DNA from: Chaetoderma sp. LZ-2023a
Lineage: Eukaryota > Mollusca > Caudofoveata > Chaetodermatida > Chaetodermatidae
Direction of reading: 5' to 3'
NCBI GenBank assembly: GCA_034401795.1
Contig: CM067374.1
Location: 134,083,319-134,147,318, forward strand
Length of the DNA: 64,000 nucleotides
Below the pieces are notes generated by a model. It was not told the origin of the DNA. It saw only the letters and a program-made list of their open reading frames with translations, and ran no database searches. A program made the translations under genes and the position numbers. Shown here in pieces: positions 24,901 to 35,999 of this stretch; the stretch's first letter is position 1, and each line of letters begins with the position of its first letter.

Positions 24901-25803
24901 TTACGTGACTTGGTAAATCCGAAATCTCGTAAATGGATTGCGATGCAAGATGTAGCAAGAATAACATCAATGAGACATATTGATGCTCAGCGCCTATTTG
25001 TTAGAATAAAGAATGCAATACCTGCTGTATGGTTCAAATTGCCGAAAGCACGTGGCAACATTGATATGTTGCAACCAACATTAGTATTTATGTCAGAACA
25101 TATAAAATACAACATGGCATCTAGAGACTGGTATATAATTATAATGCAAAGTCGGAGACAGACTCCTATTGTGGTTAGGCATTGGAACAATTTAGGATGC
25201 ACGCCAAAGAACTGGAAAAATGCCTGGAAAGCAATACATCTACCTTGTCTACCAGGAAATGCACGGGACCTGGCATGGCGATTACTCAATCGAAGGCTAT
25301 TGGTCGGCCATCTTACTTATATGTGTAAAATAACAAGTACAGACCGGTGCTTATTATGTAATACTGAGGAGGAAACAATATACCATCTATTTACTCAGTG
25401 TCGCATAACTACAGGCTTTTGGGTATATATCAATATGCTCCTTGTTAAATTTGGAACCAAATATGTGAATTTAGTGGCTGAAACAATTTTGTTCAAAGAT
25501 TGCTCAACTATCGGACGAATCATTAATATCAAGGAGAAAGAATTGTTAATAACCCTCTTATCTGTAGGAGTGTGGGCCATCTGGAAGCATCGGTGTTCAG
25601 AGGCCAGGGATAAAACCGGCAACAACCATCAGAGAGCCATACAAGCTATATTTCGGTCATTGTTGATAAACTGCATTCATTGTGAATTTTACAGGCTAGT
25701 AGAACATGGGAGAGAAAGTAGATTTAAAGACGTATAGTGCAAAACTGGCCTAGTATCAATTGAATACGGATATCTAAAAATATCAGAAGCCGAACTTCTA
25801 TAA
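21943..25803 (+). pseudogene. LINE ORF2 (endonuclease and reverse transcriptase), broken
   Basis: ORF2 starts 4 nt after the ORF1 stop. The endonuclease (to about 22680) has CTINCRGLNS, LQETK, GGDFNC and SDHNMFSI with the catalytic histidine. The RT follows: SPGCDGLPVEFYQ, NYRPISLLC, ALDNEKAFDRLEW, VRHGCSLSPLLFV and the catalytic SQYADDT at about 24060. The C-terminus has a CCHC finger, CLLCNTEEETIYHLFTQC. Frame changes lie near 22598 and 24345, and stops near 24565 (TAA) and at 25735 (TAG). It would nick target DNA and copy LINE RNA there. Confidence 0.9.
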
Positions 25804-26712
25804 GCTAGCACACTCGCTGCTTGCTGTATATTGATAAATGCTATTTTAATTTAATTTAATTTCCTTTATTTTAAAATTGTAATGCCTTAGGAGACTCTAA
25901 TCTTGGCGAATATCCTAACCTTGGGATCAGAATAGTTAAATATCAAATGAGCATTATGTCAATATTCTGGAGGTGATCCGATTTTCAAGTTAACAATTAG
26001 CTTCCTGTTGTAAATATTTACTGTAGGTGTATTTGTTCCAGGGTAATTTGCAAAAACTTACAATGAAGTAGATTTAGAATGTGAACCCAGAGCGCCATCT
26101 AAGTAGTCATAGTTTGTATACGTTTGCTTTGTGCATTATATTATATAAAGGCTACTACGTCCGTTGGGTATTTAATAATCGGCTAACTGGCGTCAATGAG
26201 TGACATTTTGTTACTTATTGACGAGTCACCTCGCCACTTGTTGGCGAGCTGCACTCGCCATTTGGCCTACTACTATACGGTGTGCTACGTTAAACTACAT
26301 ATGATCTACTTAGCCTGCCGGTCATGAATCGGCTCAATGGCATCAATGATTAGCAGTAGCTTACTGCTAATTATTGATGAGTGGCTTTACCACTTGTTGG
26401 TTAGCTATGCTCGCCATTTGGGCCTACTACTACACTGTGTGCAAATAGCAATGTCTTTGTTGAATTATGTTATGTTACCAGCTCTTTATTAATTATGTTT
26501 TCTATGTAGTTATGCCACGGTTGTGGTATATGATAATAGAGTATTTTAGCTTGCGCTGTTTTGACATGTTAGGTTTGTATTGTTATTCTATTAATAAAGC
26601 CTGCTATTTCAACCGATTTTTTATGGGGGTTTACAAGACTTTTTAAAGGAGTTCCTCCGGGAAGTGTATCCGACTGCGTCAGCGTCGGATCTTCAAAAAA
26701 AAAAGAAGAAAA
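25804..26712 (+). other. LINE 3' UTR and A-tail
   Basis: Matches 18959-19866 of copy 1 closely, with a roughly 17-bp gap near 25996 relative to copy 1. The end, GACTGCGTCAGCGTCGGAT followed by A-rich sequence, is the same in both, which fixes the 3' terminus. Confidence 0.85.
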
Positions 26713-26750
26713 AAGTAGTAGTAGTAGTAGCGGTAGCAGCGGTAGTAGCG

Positions 26751-26796
<46 letters not shown>

Positions 26797-26819
26797 AAGT
26801 AGTAGCGGTAGCGGTAGCG

Positions 26820-26863
<44 letters not shown>

Positions 26864-26864
26864 T

Positions 26865-26900
<36 letters not shown>

Positions 26901-26909
26901 CTAGTAGTA

Positions 26910-26974
<65 letters not shown>
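26713..26974. repeat. (AGT)n microsatellite, 3' of LINE copy 2
   Basis: About 87 units with GCG, GTG and other variants, beginning directly after the LINE A-tail. Confidence 0.95.
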
Positions 26975-27290
26975 TTTTTATAATATTGTCAAGGTATCTA
27001 TTGAGGACTTTTGCTACACTTTTGTAGGGCACTTTCTTCCCACTCAGCCATGTAAATGTTGGCAAAGCTCAGACTGCAACGTTTGCCCATAGCACAACCA
27101 CTAATCTGTTGATAAATCTCTCCATTAAATTCAAAATCATTACCTACAAATTAATATCGAACAGTTAAATTATTTCCCTGTCCCGGCGAAATGTATCACA
27201 ATATTTCTTTAAGGTCCTGCAAGCCGAATTTATACCGTTTTCTATATTAATGTTTGCATACATCGAGTCACCATCTAGGGTTACTAGAAA
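26975..27290. other. Intergenic, nothing recognised
   Basis: No gene or repeat that I can support. Confidence 0.5.
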
Positions 27291-27379
27291 GGAATTTGGG
27301 GCACTTTGGGCTGTGCTAACTTCGAAAGAATGTCTTCAGTATTTTAAAGAAAGCTTAGACGCCTGTTACCGATTGTTTA

Positions 27380-27989
27380 TAGATAATATTCAATGACTTC
27401 ACTTATTCTGTATGATTCCAAGTTGCAATCCGAGATAATAGGTCTGCTCGGTGGAATTAACCAGTCCCCCAAGAATCAGTCGGCTTATGACTTTTTGGTA
27501 ATAAGTAGAAAGGAGGCTTAGCCCTGTCTTTCGCATGATGAAAATCAAGCTGTTTTTCATTAATATTCACATTTTTCCATAATGTTTCCAGGATTTCATT
27601 AAACTTGGGACAGTTTTTCGGTAAAAGTGGTTCATCCAGTGTCTTGCAATATTTTTGAATGCTAGCTGTCTATGTGCTTCTTTTAAATAATCTTCGTTTA
27701 ACATTAGTACCGTTGCAGATCCGGTGTCTGTTTTATTATTGCATAGTTCTTTTATGGGTCTGCACTCATTTGACAGACCATTTTGGTGATTTGTGTTTGC
27801 CATAATTGTTTCTTTGTGTTCTAAGGTGGACGTAAATGTTTCTTTAATTGCTGGGTCTATGGCTGGTACATCAGGTTCCCATCTTGACCATTCGATGAAA
27901 GGTTTCGGTTCACTGGTTGAATTTTGAAAGAAATCTGCTAATTTGATTTGTCGGTTAACATCAGTAATTTCCATAAAACCCTTGCCCAA
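27380..27989 (-). pseudogene. Penelope-like RT N-terminal region
   Basis: One frame reads DTGSATVLMLNEDYLKEAHR, the typical lead-in of this RT group (DKGSAVVVMDREDYIKE in general form). Another frame continues with FYLLPKSHKP, and a third with IPPSRPIISDCNLESYRISE, the box that precedes the RT palm. Three frames in under 500 bp show that it is dead. The matches are by recall, not by search. Confidence 0.6.
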
Positions 27990-28079
27990 AAGTGCATCTA
28001 ATCCAGATTTAGGTTTAGGTGGTGGAACAAATTATTAGTACCCAAATCAGTGTCTGGGTGGTTATGGCCTTGACCCAAA

Positions 28080-28643
28080 TTTAGTTTAAACTTACAGATT
28101 CTAGCCAATGAGTGTAGATTTTATTAGCCGTTTCCGATGTCCAGTGGATTTTGTTATGGCATACGTGAAACTGAAAAGCAGGAATAGCTTGTATTGTCTG
28201 AATGTTAGACCTAGATGTTTGCATAACAGAGTTTAACTCCTGGATAGTGTTTCTTTGCTCCGCAAAGTATATTTGTGAATTTGGAAATTTGGTACGGAGC
28301 TCTCTCGAACAAAGTTGGAAGTTGTTCTTAGCATTGCATGCTTTGAGATCAATGTCATTAATTCCTATATTGACACTGATGTTCTCAGGCTGGTGACTGC
28401 CTTTGTATCGCTTTACATTACATCTAGAATAATTTAGCTATGCCCCAGGGAAACAGGCTACATCTCTGTCTCTGTCTGTCTGTCTGTCATATTAATCCTA
28501 CTTAAGTTGGATGCTCCAAACAGCAGGACTCTCTTTGTTAATGTGGGTAGCCTCCATGAGGTTTCTTCTTTACCCGTTTCAATTCGAAACTGCCAGAAAC
28601 TAGATTTACTAGGCTGTTTTATAGTGTGGGTGATTTCCTGCAT
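28080..28643 (-). pseudogene. SGNH/esterase-like domain remnant
   Basis: The 5' part reads RVLLFGASNLSRI, like the GDSN block of SGNH hydrolases. After a frame break the rest reads NISVNIGINDID (block III-like GxND) and ends with HNKIHWT followed by a tryptophan-containing helix (block V-like DxxH replaced by KIHW). Such domains occur in retroelement accessory regions. Whether it belonged to the same protein as the RT is inferred from order and strand. Confidence 0.5.
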
Positions 28644-29960
28644 TCTGGTGGAGGTGCTAGTGAGAATTTAGTTTGTGGGATGTTGCAGGGTTGGGTTGAG
28701 GTTTTAGAATTCTTCTTGAGAAAATTCTGCCCACCTTTCATTTTACGTCTTTGTGACTAGTGTTAAAGCTGGAAAATCTGTTGGTGATGTGATGTCAGTA
28801 GGCATGGTAGCCTACTCATTTGGTGTAGGTGGATATTCAGGAATGAGCGATGGGTCCAGGCATGCACATATGTGGGCATTCCTGCCAAAATTGCCTGTGG
28901 ATGTGGATGGAATATCTGCCAGTGTAATAAGAGGAGATATGTTAGTATTGGTACGTTTGTGGGTGTACACTGGTGAGGTACCTGTCGGTGATCAGCGTAT
29001 GCTGGGCTTATATTGAGCTGCAACAGTAGGAGTAGCTGCATCGAGTATAGGATGAGTTATGTCCCCTGATTTTCTGACCGGATTCGGGGTAGGAGTTATG
29101 TCCCCTGATTTTCTAACCTGCTGTTGTGTACTTAGTGGTTTGGCAAAATAAAAAAAATGCTGAGATGGCCTGATGTTTAAGCTTTTTTAAATTTACTTTT
29201 GGCCCAGCCTATGGAGAGATTTTTTGCTCTCTTTTGGGCTACACACTTTGGTGTGTTGTGCTTCCATAACCTCGCATCTGATTGTACATAATTGAAATTC
29301 ATAATGGTTCATCATTGCTGTAGCAGTTGATCTAGCTCAGGTTCGATCTACTTTGGCAAGAGACTCATACATTTCTGTGCATGGCATCGCAGGTTTGAAA
29401 AACCTATTTAGTTCTGCCATCGTTGTGACAATGACCATAACGAAGATGTCCTCAGCATGGTGTTGTTTTAATACCATCATATGATGGAAGCATTGAAGGA
29501 CCTAGAAGTATACTTTCACTAGCCTCGCAATGGCAAGGTTTGATTGTTGGTGCTGGTGGCGATTGGAATTAGTCTTGTCAGTCTGTTGTTTCCGGGATTT
29601 TGGACCACTGGATGGATGAAAACGGCGCCTCTGGTCCCACCCATTAACCCCCTTCTGCCATTGACCTACATCACGGCTACGCTTGTTGGATTTTGATTCC
29701 ATTATCAATGAAAAAATGAAAACACAATCTGTCTGAAATTAATGATCCAGAAAGATATGTGGCATTTAATATTTAATATTTAATCCAACAATTTAAAGCA
29801 AACGAATATTTTATTAAATATTTTATTAGGGACTGTATTAAGATTAGACCAAGACACTTAGCTTTGTGTAACGGCACGGTCAAAATTGTGGTTATCCTCC
29901 AAGTGTATTAATCCAATTATTTAAGCAATATACAATAAATACAAATAGTCACAATGTCAC

Positions 29961-30000
29961 GTATGCTGTGCGCGTTTCGAGTATCCTCTCTTCATCAGCA
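29961..30000 (-). ncRNA. Hammerhead ribozyme-like core
   Basis: On the minus strand: CTGATGA (29998-29992), a stem II of GAG/CTC with loop AGGATA, then GAAA (29978-29975) and CGCGCA. Stem I can pair GCTG before the core with CAGC after it. The base before the cleavage site is C where U is expected, so this copy is probably inactive. Penelope-like elements are known to carry minimal hammerheads of this form. Confidence 0.6.
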
Positions 30001-30229
30001 GCAAATATACAACTATTAGTCTTTCTGCTTTTTCAAAGACTTATATATGAATAAAGGGGTGACTAAGGGTGAAAGATGGGTGTTTGTCTGAGAGCGTGAA
30101 TAGCTCTCTTATTTTGTTAGGCTGATGACCCCAACAACACCTATTTTTCGAGAACATTGGTCATGGATAATTAACACGCACACTGCTGTTTTCTTCTTGA
30201 GCGTCGATAACATAGGCATGAATATAAAT

Positions 30230-30690
30230 TATATGTGTTGAATATTTTGAACCTAATTTAACTGGCAGTCATTATGGTCTCCATACCAACATACTCCATA
30301 TAAATTATTTCCAAAATGGTCAGCAGTTATTTTTTTTCAATTTTTTGGGGTAGTATGGAGTGATTTACCTTGTACATTTCTTAATTTCCCTGTCACTCCG
30401 AGCTGGAAATTTCATCAAATTGTCTTTCAAAATAATAAGCTTATATTTCATTTTGAAGGTAGCAAAACAGGAAAACGGTTAATTATTTAGAAACCAATTT
30501 AACTGGAAGCTGTTGCTGCCTAAGCAGTAAAATTAATTTCAAAATATTCAAAAGATTAAGCGAATAAAGAATATACCTTTCAAGGGAACTGTACAGAAAA
30601 TCGGTTGAATAATTTGTAACCAATTCGACTGGAATTAGGCAGCAACGGCTTGCAGTAAAACTAATTTCAAAACATTCCACAGATTAAGCG
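30230..30690. repeat. P1 palindrome remnants (three)
   Basis: Pieces at 30235-30330, 30483-30555 and 30610-30690 share GAATATTTTGAACCTAATTT-like and GGCAGCAACGG-like phrases with P1 but lack the CRE tail. Around 30800-30930 a piece of family F3 follows (AAAATTTACCACTGGAATAA). Confidence 0.5.
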
Positions 30691-31046
30691 TTATATCAAA
30701 AAGAATAAACGTTTTCCAGAATTTGTCATTGAACTGGTCAATATTTGCCACGAAGATGGAAATCCTAGCATAGTAAATGCCCACAGGTTGGATAAGTGAA
30801 GACAATTTTTGAAAATTTACCACTGGAATAACTGGTTTGATTTATGGGTCAGACATTCCAGTGGCAACCCCTAAAACACTCCCTCACAGTCCACAAATGG
30901 ACACTTATCAAGACTACTGCAATGGCCAGTTTTAATGGATTGGTCATTAAATGGTTAATATTTTGAGCTCTAGTAAAACTGGTAGGTTAGAGTTAAAATG
31001 TTCCTATGGTTACAATTTCCCATCCCCTTAGTTAAGGTAATTAGTG

Positions 31047-31886
31047 CAATGTCAGGTTTGAGTGGTGTCATGGATTAGGTATGCAATGTCAGGTTTGAAT
31101 GGTTTCATGGATTAGGTATGCAATGTCAGGTTTGACTGGTTTCATGGATTAGGTATGCAATGTCAGGTTTGAGTGGTTTCATGGATTAGGTATGAAATGT
31201 CAGGCTTGAGTGGTTTCATGGATTAGCTATGCAATGTCAGGTTTGAGTGGTTTCATAGATTAGCTATGCAATGTCAGGTTTGGGTGGTTTCATGGATTAG
31301 CTATGCAATGTCAGGTTTGATTGGTTTCATGGATTAGGTATGCAATGTCAGGTTTGAGTGGTTTCATGGATTAGGTATGCAATGTAAGGTTTGAGTAGTT
31401 TCATGGATTAGGTATGCAATGTCAGGCTTGAGTGGTTTCATGGATTAGATATGCAATGGCGGGTTTGAGTGGTTTCATGGATTAGGTATGCAATGTCAGG
31501 TTTGAGTGGTTTTATGGATTAGGTATGCAATGTCAGATTTGAGTTGTTTCATGGATTAGGTATGCAATGTCAGGTTTGAGTGGTTTTATGGATTAGGTAT
31601 GCAATGTCAGGCTTGAGTGGTTTCATGGATTAGGTATGCAATGTCAGGCTTGAGTGGTTTCATGGATTAGATATGCATTGCCAGGTTTGAGTGGTTTCAT
31701 GGATTAGGTATGCGATGTCAGGTTTGAGTGGTTTCATGGATTAGGTATGCAATGTCAGGTTTGAGTGGTTTCATGGATTAGGTATGCAATGTCAGGCTTG
31801 AGTGGTTTCATGGATTAGGTATGCAATGTCAGGTGTGAGTGGTTTCATGGATTAGGTATGTAATGTCAGGTGTGAGTGGTGACATG
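31047..31886. repeat. 37-bp minisatellite, about 23 copies
   Basis: Head-to-tail copies of a 37-bp unit with core CAATGTCAGGTTTGAGTGG and then TTTCATGGATTAGGTATG. Copies differ by a few scattered substitutions, some shared between nearby units (for example CAGGCTTGAG), which indicates array-internal spread. No spacers, so it is not a CRISPR array. Confidence 0.97.
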
Positions 31887-31889
31887 GAG

Positions 31890-33170
31890 CTATTTTCTTT
31901 GATTGGCTTTGAAAACATTTCTTTCCACATGTTTTAAGCATAAGTCGTTATTCAAATGCGAAAACATAAGCTGAAGATGTGTTGGAGGGTGTTGCATTCT
32001 TTAGACAACAACTTGCAGTAAATCAATTATTAAAATATTTCTTATAGACTAATTTCACAATATTCATGAAAGTTTTCCTTTTTTATCTTGAATGCTGTTT
32101 TAGTAATTCGTTAGGTTATTATTGTGTCTAGAGCCATATTCTTTACAATATGTGCTCATCCTTCCCGTCTATATGGTCTAATCTCCGACGATGGCGGCCA
32201 GGGTGTGGTGTTCTTCATTGGTAAGTTAACCCTTACAAACAAGTATCCTAATAGCCCTATTGGAAGCTGTTAAACACTGAAGTAAATTCTGAGAACGGAG
32301 AATGAACATGCTAATGGGATTTTTCACCTACATTTCCGCAAATATTAACCACAGTGCTCATGCAACAATCATCGCATCGATTGAAAGACAGAGGTTGCCA
32401 AGAAAGGGTTAAATGCAAGTCTGCTAGATTGTAATCACCATTAGCACTCATTGTTAAAGGTTTTGTCAAAGCCTATGTAATAGCAACAAGTGTAACCCCT
32501 GTATCAGCGTTGCTGAAGGTTGTTGCGCCATCTTTGACAGCAACAGATGGCAACAGCGCGCAACAAACACTGTACCAAAAGGATACACCTGGTTTTTTCC
32601 AACGGGTACTTTAAGAAATATGAATTCAATTTAAGTATTCATGACCCGAGCGCTAATGGACAATTTTATATGCCATGTTTTGTAAAAACAATTCAAATAT
32701 TTCCATTGCCCTCTGAATTCCCTAGATTGCAATTTCAAAGTAACTAACTAGATAGGTGAACTGTTGAATATTTTGAAACAATTCTGACAGGAACCTTTTG
32801 TTGCCTTATGCAGCACACGCCTCTAATCAATTTAACCTATAAATAGCCAACATAATTTTTATTAAAACATAAAGAATTTTGGTGTTGTTGGTATCTTGCT
32901 AACTATTTTGGAACCTGTTGCTGCCTCATCAAATATTGTTGGCGATTTTATTTTACCATTATATGTTATTGAATACTCGATCCTCTGCTACAGAATATTA
33001 ACATTAGTTCTGATTTACCTAAGTTTACTCAAGAAGCATGCATTGGTAGCTTTATCATTGATGAAGATAATTATCAAAACACTGAAATTATCTTTACCAC
33101 ACTCATCTACAGCAAGCCGATGCACCATCCAGAGTACCCATCGATGTCTGGCCACATATGAGGTCATACT
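31890..33170. other. Intergenic with weak P1 remnant
   Basis: No supported gene. At 32715-32850 there is a weak P1 trace (GAATTCCCTAGATTGCAATT then TTGAATATTTTGAAACAATT). Confidence 0.45.
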
Positions 33171-33174
33171 CAGT

Positions 33175-33500
33175 TAAACGGGGTGTTGGATGACGCCATA
33201 ATCATTCCGTCATAAATGATTCTATATGGCCCGTCTTTAACTCGTAATAGTCCACATGCTGTTGAATTTGTTGAAACTAATTTGACTGGGCCCTGTTGCT
33301 ACCATAGGCAACAACAGGACCATGTCAAATTAGGTTCGAAACATTCAACAGCTTACCTGTATAGTTTTCTGGAAATTCATAATCAGGAAGTTCAGAGATC
33401 GATCGATCCCAACACGAACGAGGTGTCATTCATGACGTAATTGATTATGACGTCAACCTACCTGTGACGTAATTAATTGTGCCATCATATATTTTAGTAA
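33175..33500 (-). repeat. P1 repeat with good palindrome
   Basis: Palindrome at 33258-33350: TGTTGAATTTGTTGAAACTA through GGGCCCTGTTGCTACC, then its complement. It is flanked by the reverse tail on the left and GTTCAGAGATCGATCGATCC on the right. The exact octamer TATGACGTCAACC follows near 33448. Confidence 0.8.
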
Positions 33501-35640
33501 CAGATTGGATTTCTCTATTATCTCTATCGTACTACAAGATATGTGGCGACCATAATGTAATCATAATTTGCAATGGCTAGGGTGTAGAATAGTAATAGAC
33601 AGGTATATACCTGTCACAAAATAATCGCACAATTTAGAATTCTGTGGCGGATCTTTTGGATTATTTCGGCCATGTGACCTATGCTCCAGATTTTGAGTCT
33701 GGTGACATTTACCTGAGTTGAATTCATTTCTTTATCCTTCTAAGCGCTAAGATAGCTACCAAAATCATCTTTCTATCACGAGTAGAAGCTGAGAAATAAC
33801 GATTTTAAAAGACTTGGCGGCCATCTTGGTGTTTATGTCGGTCATCTGATATATAATTTAAAGTGGAAACAGAGTTGAAACATTACTATAGCCAGACCAC
33901 ATTCCAGGGATCTCTAATCATGCCATTCTTTTACATATACAATAGGTGTGTGATATCTAGCAACTGAACAGTACTGCATAGCAAAATGAAATGACAATCA
34001 TATTAGATTTTGGTGATCACGTGACCTAATTCCGAGAGTTAGACTATATTTTAAAGAAAAGAATTCGCTTTCATGGCCGTAGAAAAAAATGTAGAAGCCA
34101 TGATCAATTTATTCTATCATCTGGAAGCTTCAGAATATGGTTTGATGTATCACCAGCCGCCATCTTGGATTTATGTAAATTAGCTCATTCAATGTGTAAA
34201 GTGTACCTGGCAGATTTGGATTTTATGGTAAAAGCTGCCCTAGAAACAAGTGGGATAAAACACATTCCACCCCGCGTATGTGATGAGCAGCAGAAAACTA
34301 CGACATATTTAAATCTTAAATTTAAATAAAACGATTTGTGTGGCAAGCAGATGGGAACATGTTTATTAACGGTGCATTCTTAATAAATCAGTACCAGATG
34401 TTGGAACGGTGATACTGTTTGGCAGCAAGTCTTTGGCTGAAATTATCCACAAATATGTTCAAATCTGTTCTATGCTAGTCAGGCTCGACCGAGTGCGCAG
34501 GATCCCCAAATATGCAGAGGCCCACAAAATGTGACACAGATATTATGTTTGTCTTAACATGTGGCGCTCCTGCAGAGCTTCAAGTTACACGCATAGATGC
34601 CACACATTTACTACATCTGATAAAGAAGTTAACATGTCTACAAAACAAACAATTTTGAACGCAATGTATAAATATCCTGTTGACAAATTCTACATCCCGG
34701 AGTGGTAACAAGATTTCCTTATTATATACAACTCAGTGAAATCTGTATAACTAGCATTCTTGGCTGGCTTAGTTCTAGAATTATTCCTCGTACAATCTTA
34801 CCGAATCTAAGCCTGGTACTGTTCATCACAGATTCAATGATTCGATAAGAGTTCATGATGGTTCAAAGCCTGTCTCGTTAAATTGGGTCTTGACATTTAA
34901 ACACGCCACTCAGATTATCTGGTGACAGTCGTTTGTCTACTCGCAATACTAGGGACGCTTACAACACACGTGGCACTGATTCCTCTCTGTATTGCTAAGA
35001 GTCCACTATAATATGACAAAAGCCCACTAAAGACTGTTTTAAAACATTCATTTATTAGTCCATGGAATTCAAATCAATACATAAATTTTCCTGGGAGCCT
35101 GGAAAGTAAGGGTTGTTTCTGGAGAAATCCAAGCACACCCCGCCACCATCCCGACTCGTGCTAAAATACACTGATCAGTGATTATTCTATAGCTGTGCTG
35201 AATCCATTAATGATGGCTCCAACATATAACCGCATAACACATGTACATGGTATTGTATTGTTTATATATGTTACATAAACCAAACTGGATACAAAGTTAT
35301 CTTAGGCAGACATTTCAACGTTGTGGTGAGAATTATGTAGGCACATTTTCTTTCAAGATGGTAGAACATGGCGAAATTATTTTGCTTAATTATTGAATAT
35401 CTCGAGAACTAGCAAACCAATGAAGCTAATTTGATGTCAACCTATATGTTTTCGTGATCGAGAAATTCGAAAATTGCATTATCTACTTGCTCGATTGCAT
35501 CTTTTCTAGATGATAATAGGGGCAAAAATAAAGGAATATATTTAGAATTAAAAACTATGGTGGTTATAATAGTGTGTCCATGGGACATTTCTCGAACTAG
35601 CATTCCTATCCATCTGGTTATGGAGCTAATATATTTTCAA
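33500..35640. other. AT-rich intergenic, no gene recognised
   Basis: No open frame here has support. Some phrases (for example ACTAGCAAACCAATGAAGC near 35405) resemble decayed repeat copies. Confidence 0.5.
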
Positions 35641-35644
35641 GTTT

Positions 35645-35995
35645 GAGGAATTGAAGGGGTATATTCACACCTGAATGCTTGAAAATAAAGTTATTAAACT
35701 TGCATACTTTTAGAGACTTAAATTATTTTCATAGATGTAATGACACGAAATAAAAATTGACATGATTTTAAGTTATTTTTTTAATTGCGAAGTTGAATTA
35801 GGGACTCGTGCCTCTAATTTGATTTTACAATGTAAAAACACCATATTAATTCATATGTAATGAAATCACCATATGTTAACATTTATTTCATTTCTTTACA
35901 TCGAGTCACACAATTTAAGTTGCTAAAAGGATACAATTTTAACCATTTTATTTTCATGTAATCTGGTGTAAATATGCACATTTGATAAACAGTAT
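35645..35995. repeat. Foldback family F2, complete copy
   Basis: Left arm 35645-35760 (GGGTATATTCACACCTGAAT ... TGTAATGACACG) and right arm 35870-35995 (its inverted counterpart, ending TAAATATGCACATTTG) enclose a GAATTAGGGACTCGTG centre. About 350 bp, non-coding, like a foldback MITE. Confidence 0.75.
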
Positions 35996-35999
35996 TATG

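Larger units (their letters stand above)
19890..26712 (+). mobile_element. Near full-length Tx1/L1-like LINE, copy 2
   Basis: A 6.8-kb non-LTR retrotransposon with 5' leader (19890-20580), ORF1 (20581-21938), ORF2 (21943-25803), 3' UTR and an A-rich end at 26695-26712. AGT repeats flank both sides. ORF1 zinc knuckles plus an endonuclease-RT ORF2 ending in a CCHC finger fit the L1/Tx1 group. ORF1 carries one frame change; ORF2 carries two frame changes and two in-frame stops, so the copy is not active as it stands, though it is not old. Confidence 0.9.
27290..29710 (-). mobile_element. Broken Penelope-like retroelement
   Basis: Minus-strand remnants follow in the order expected for one element: a basic N-terminal piece (29502-29708), a low-complexity region (28763-29041), an SGNH-like domain (28080-28643) and the start of a reverse transcriptase (27290-27989). 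A hammerhead-like motif lies a further 260 bp upstream on the same strand, where Penelope-like elements carry such ribozymes. The RT catalytic core is absent or too decayed to see. At least four frame changes are present. Confidence 0.6.

Noticed and set aside
26664-27092. Poly-Val open frame
   Set aside because: Translation of the AGT array 3' of the LINE.
31047-31886. Regular repeats that could suggest a CRISPR array
   Set aside because: The 37-bp units are directly adjacent, with no unique spacers; eukaryotic context.
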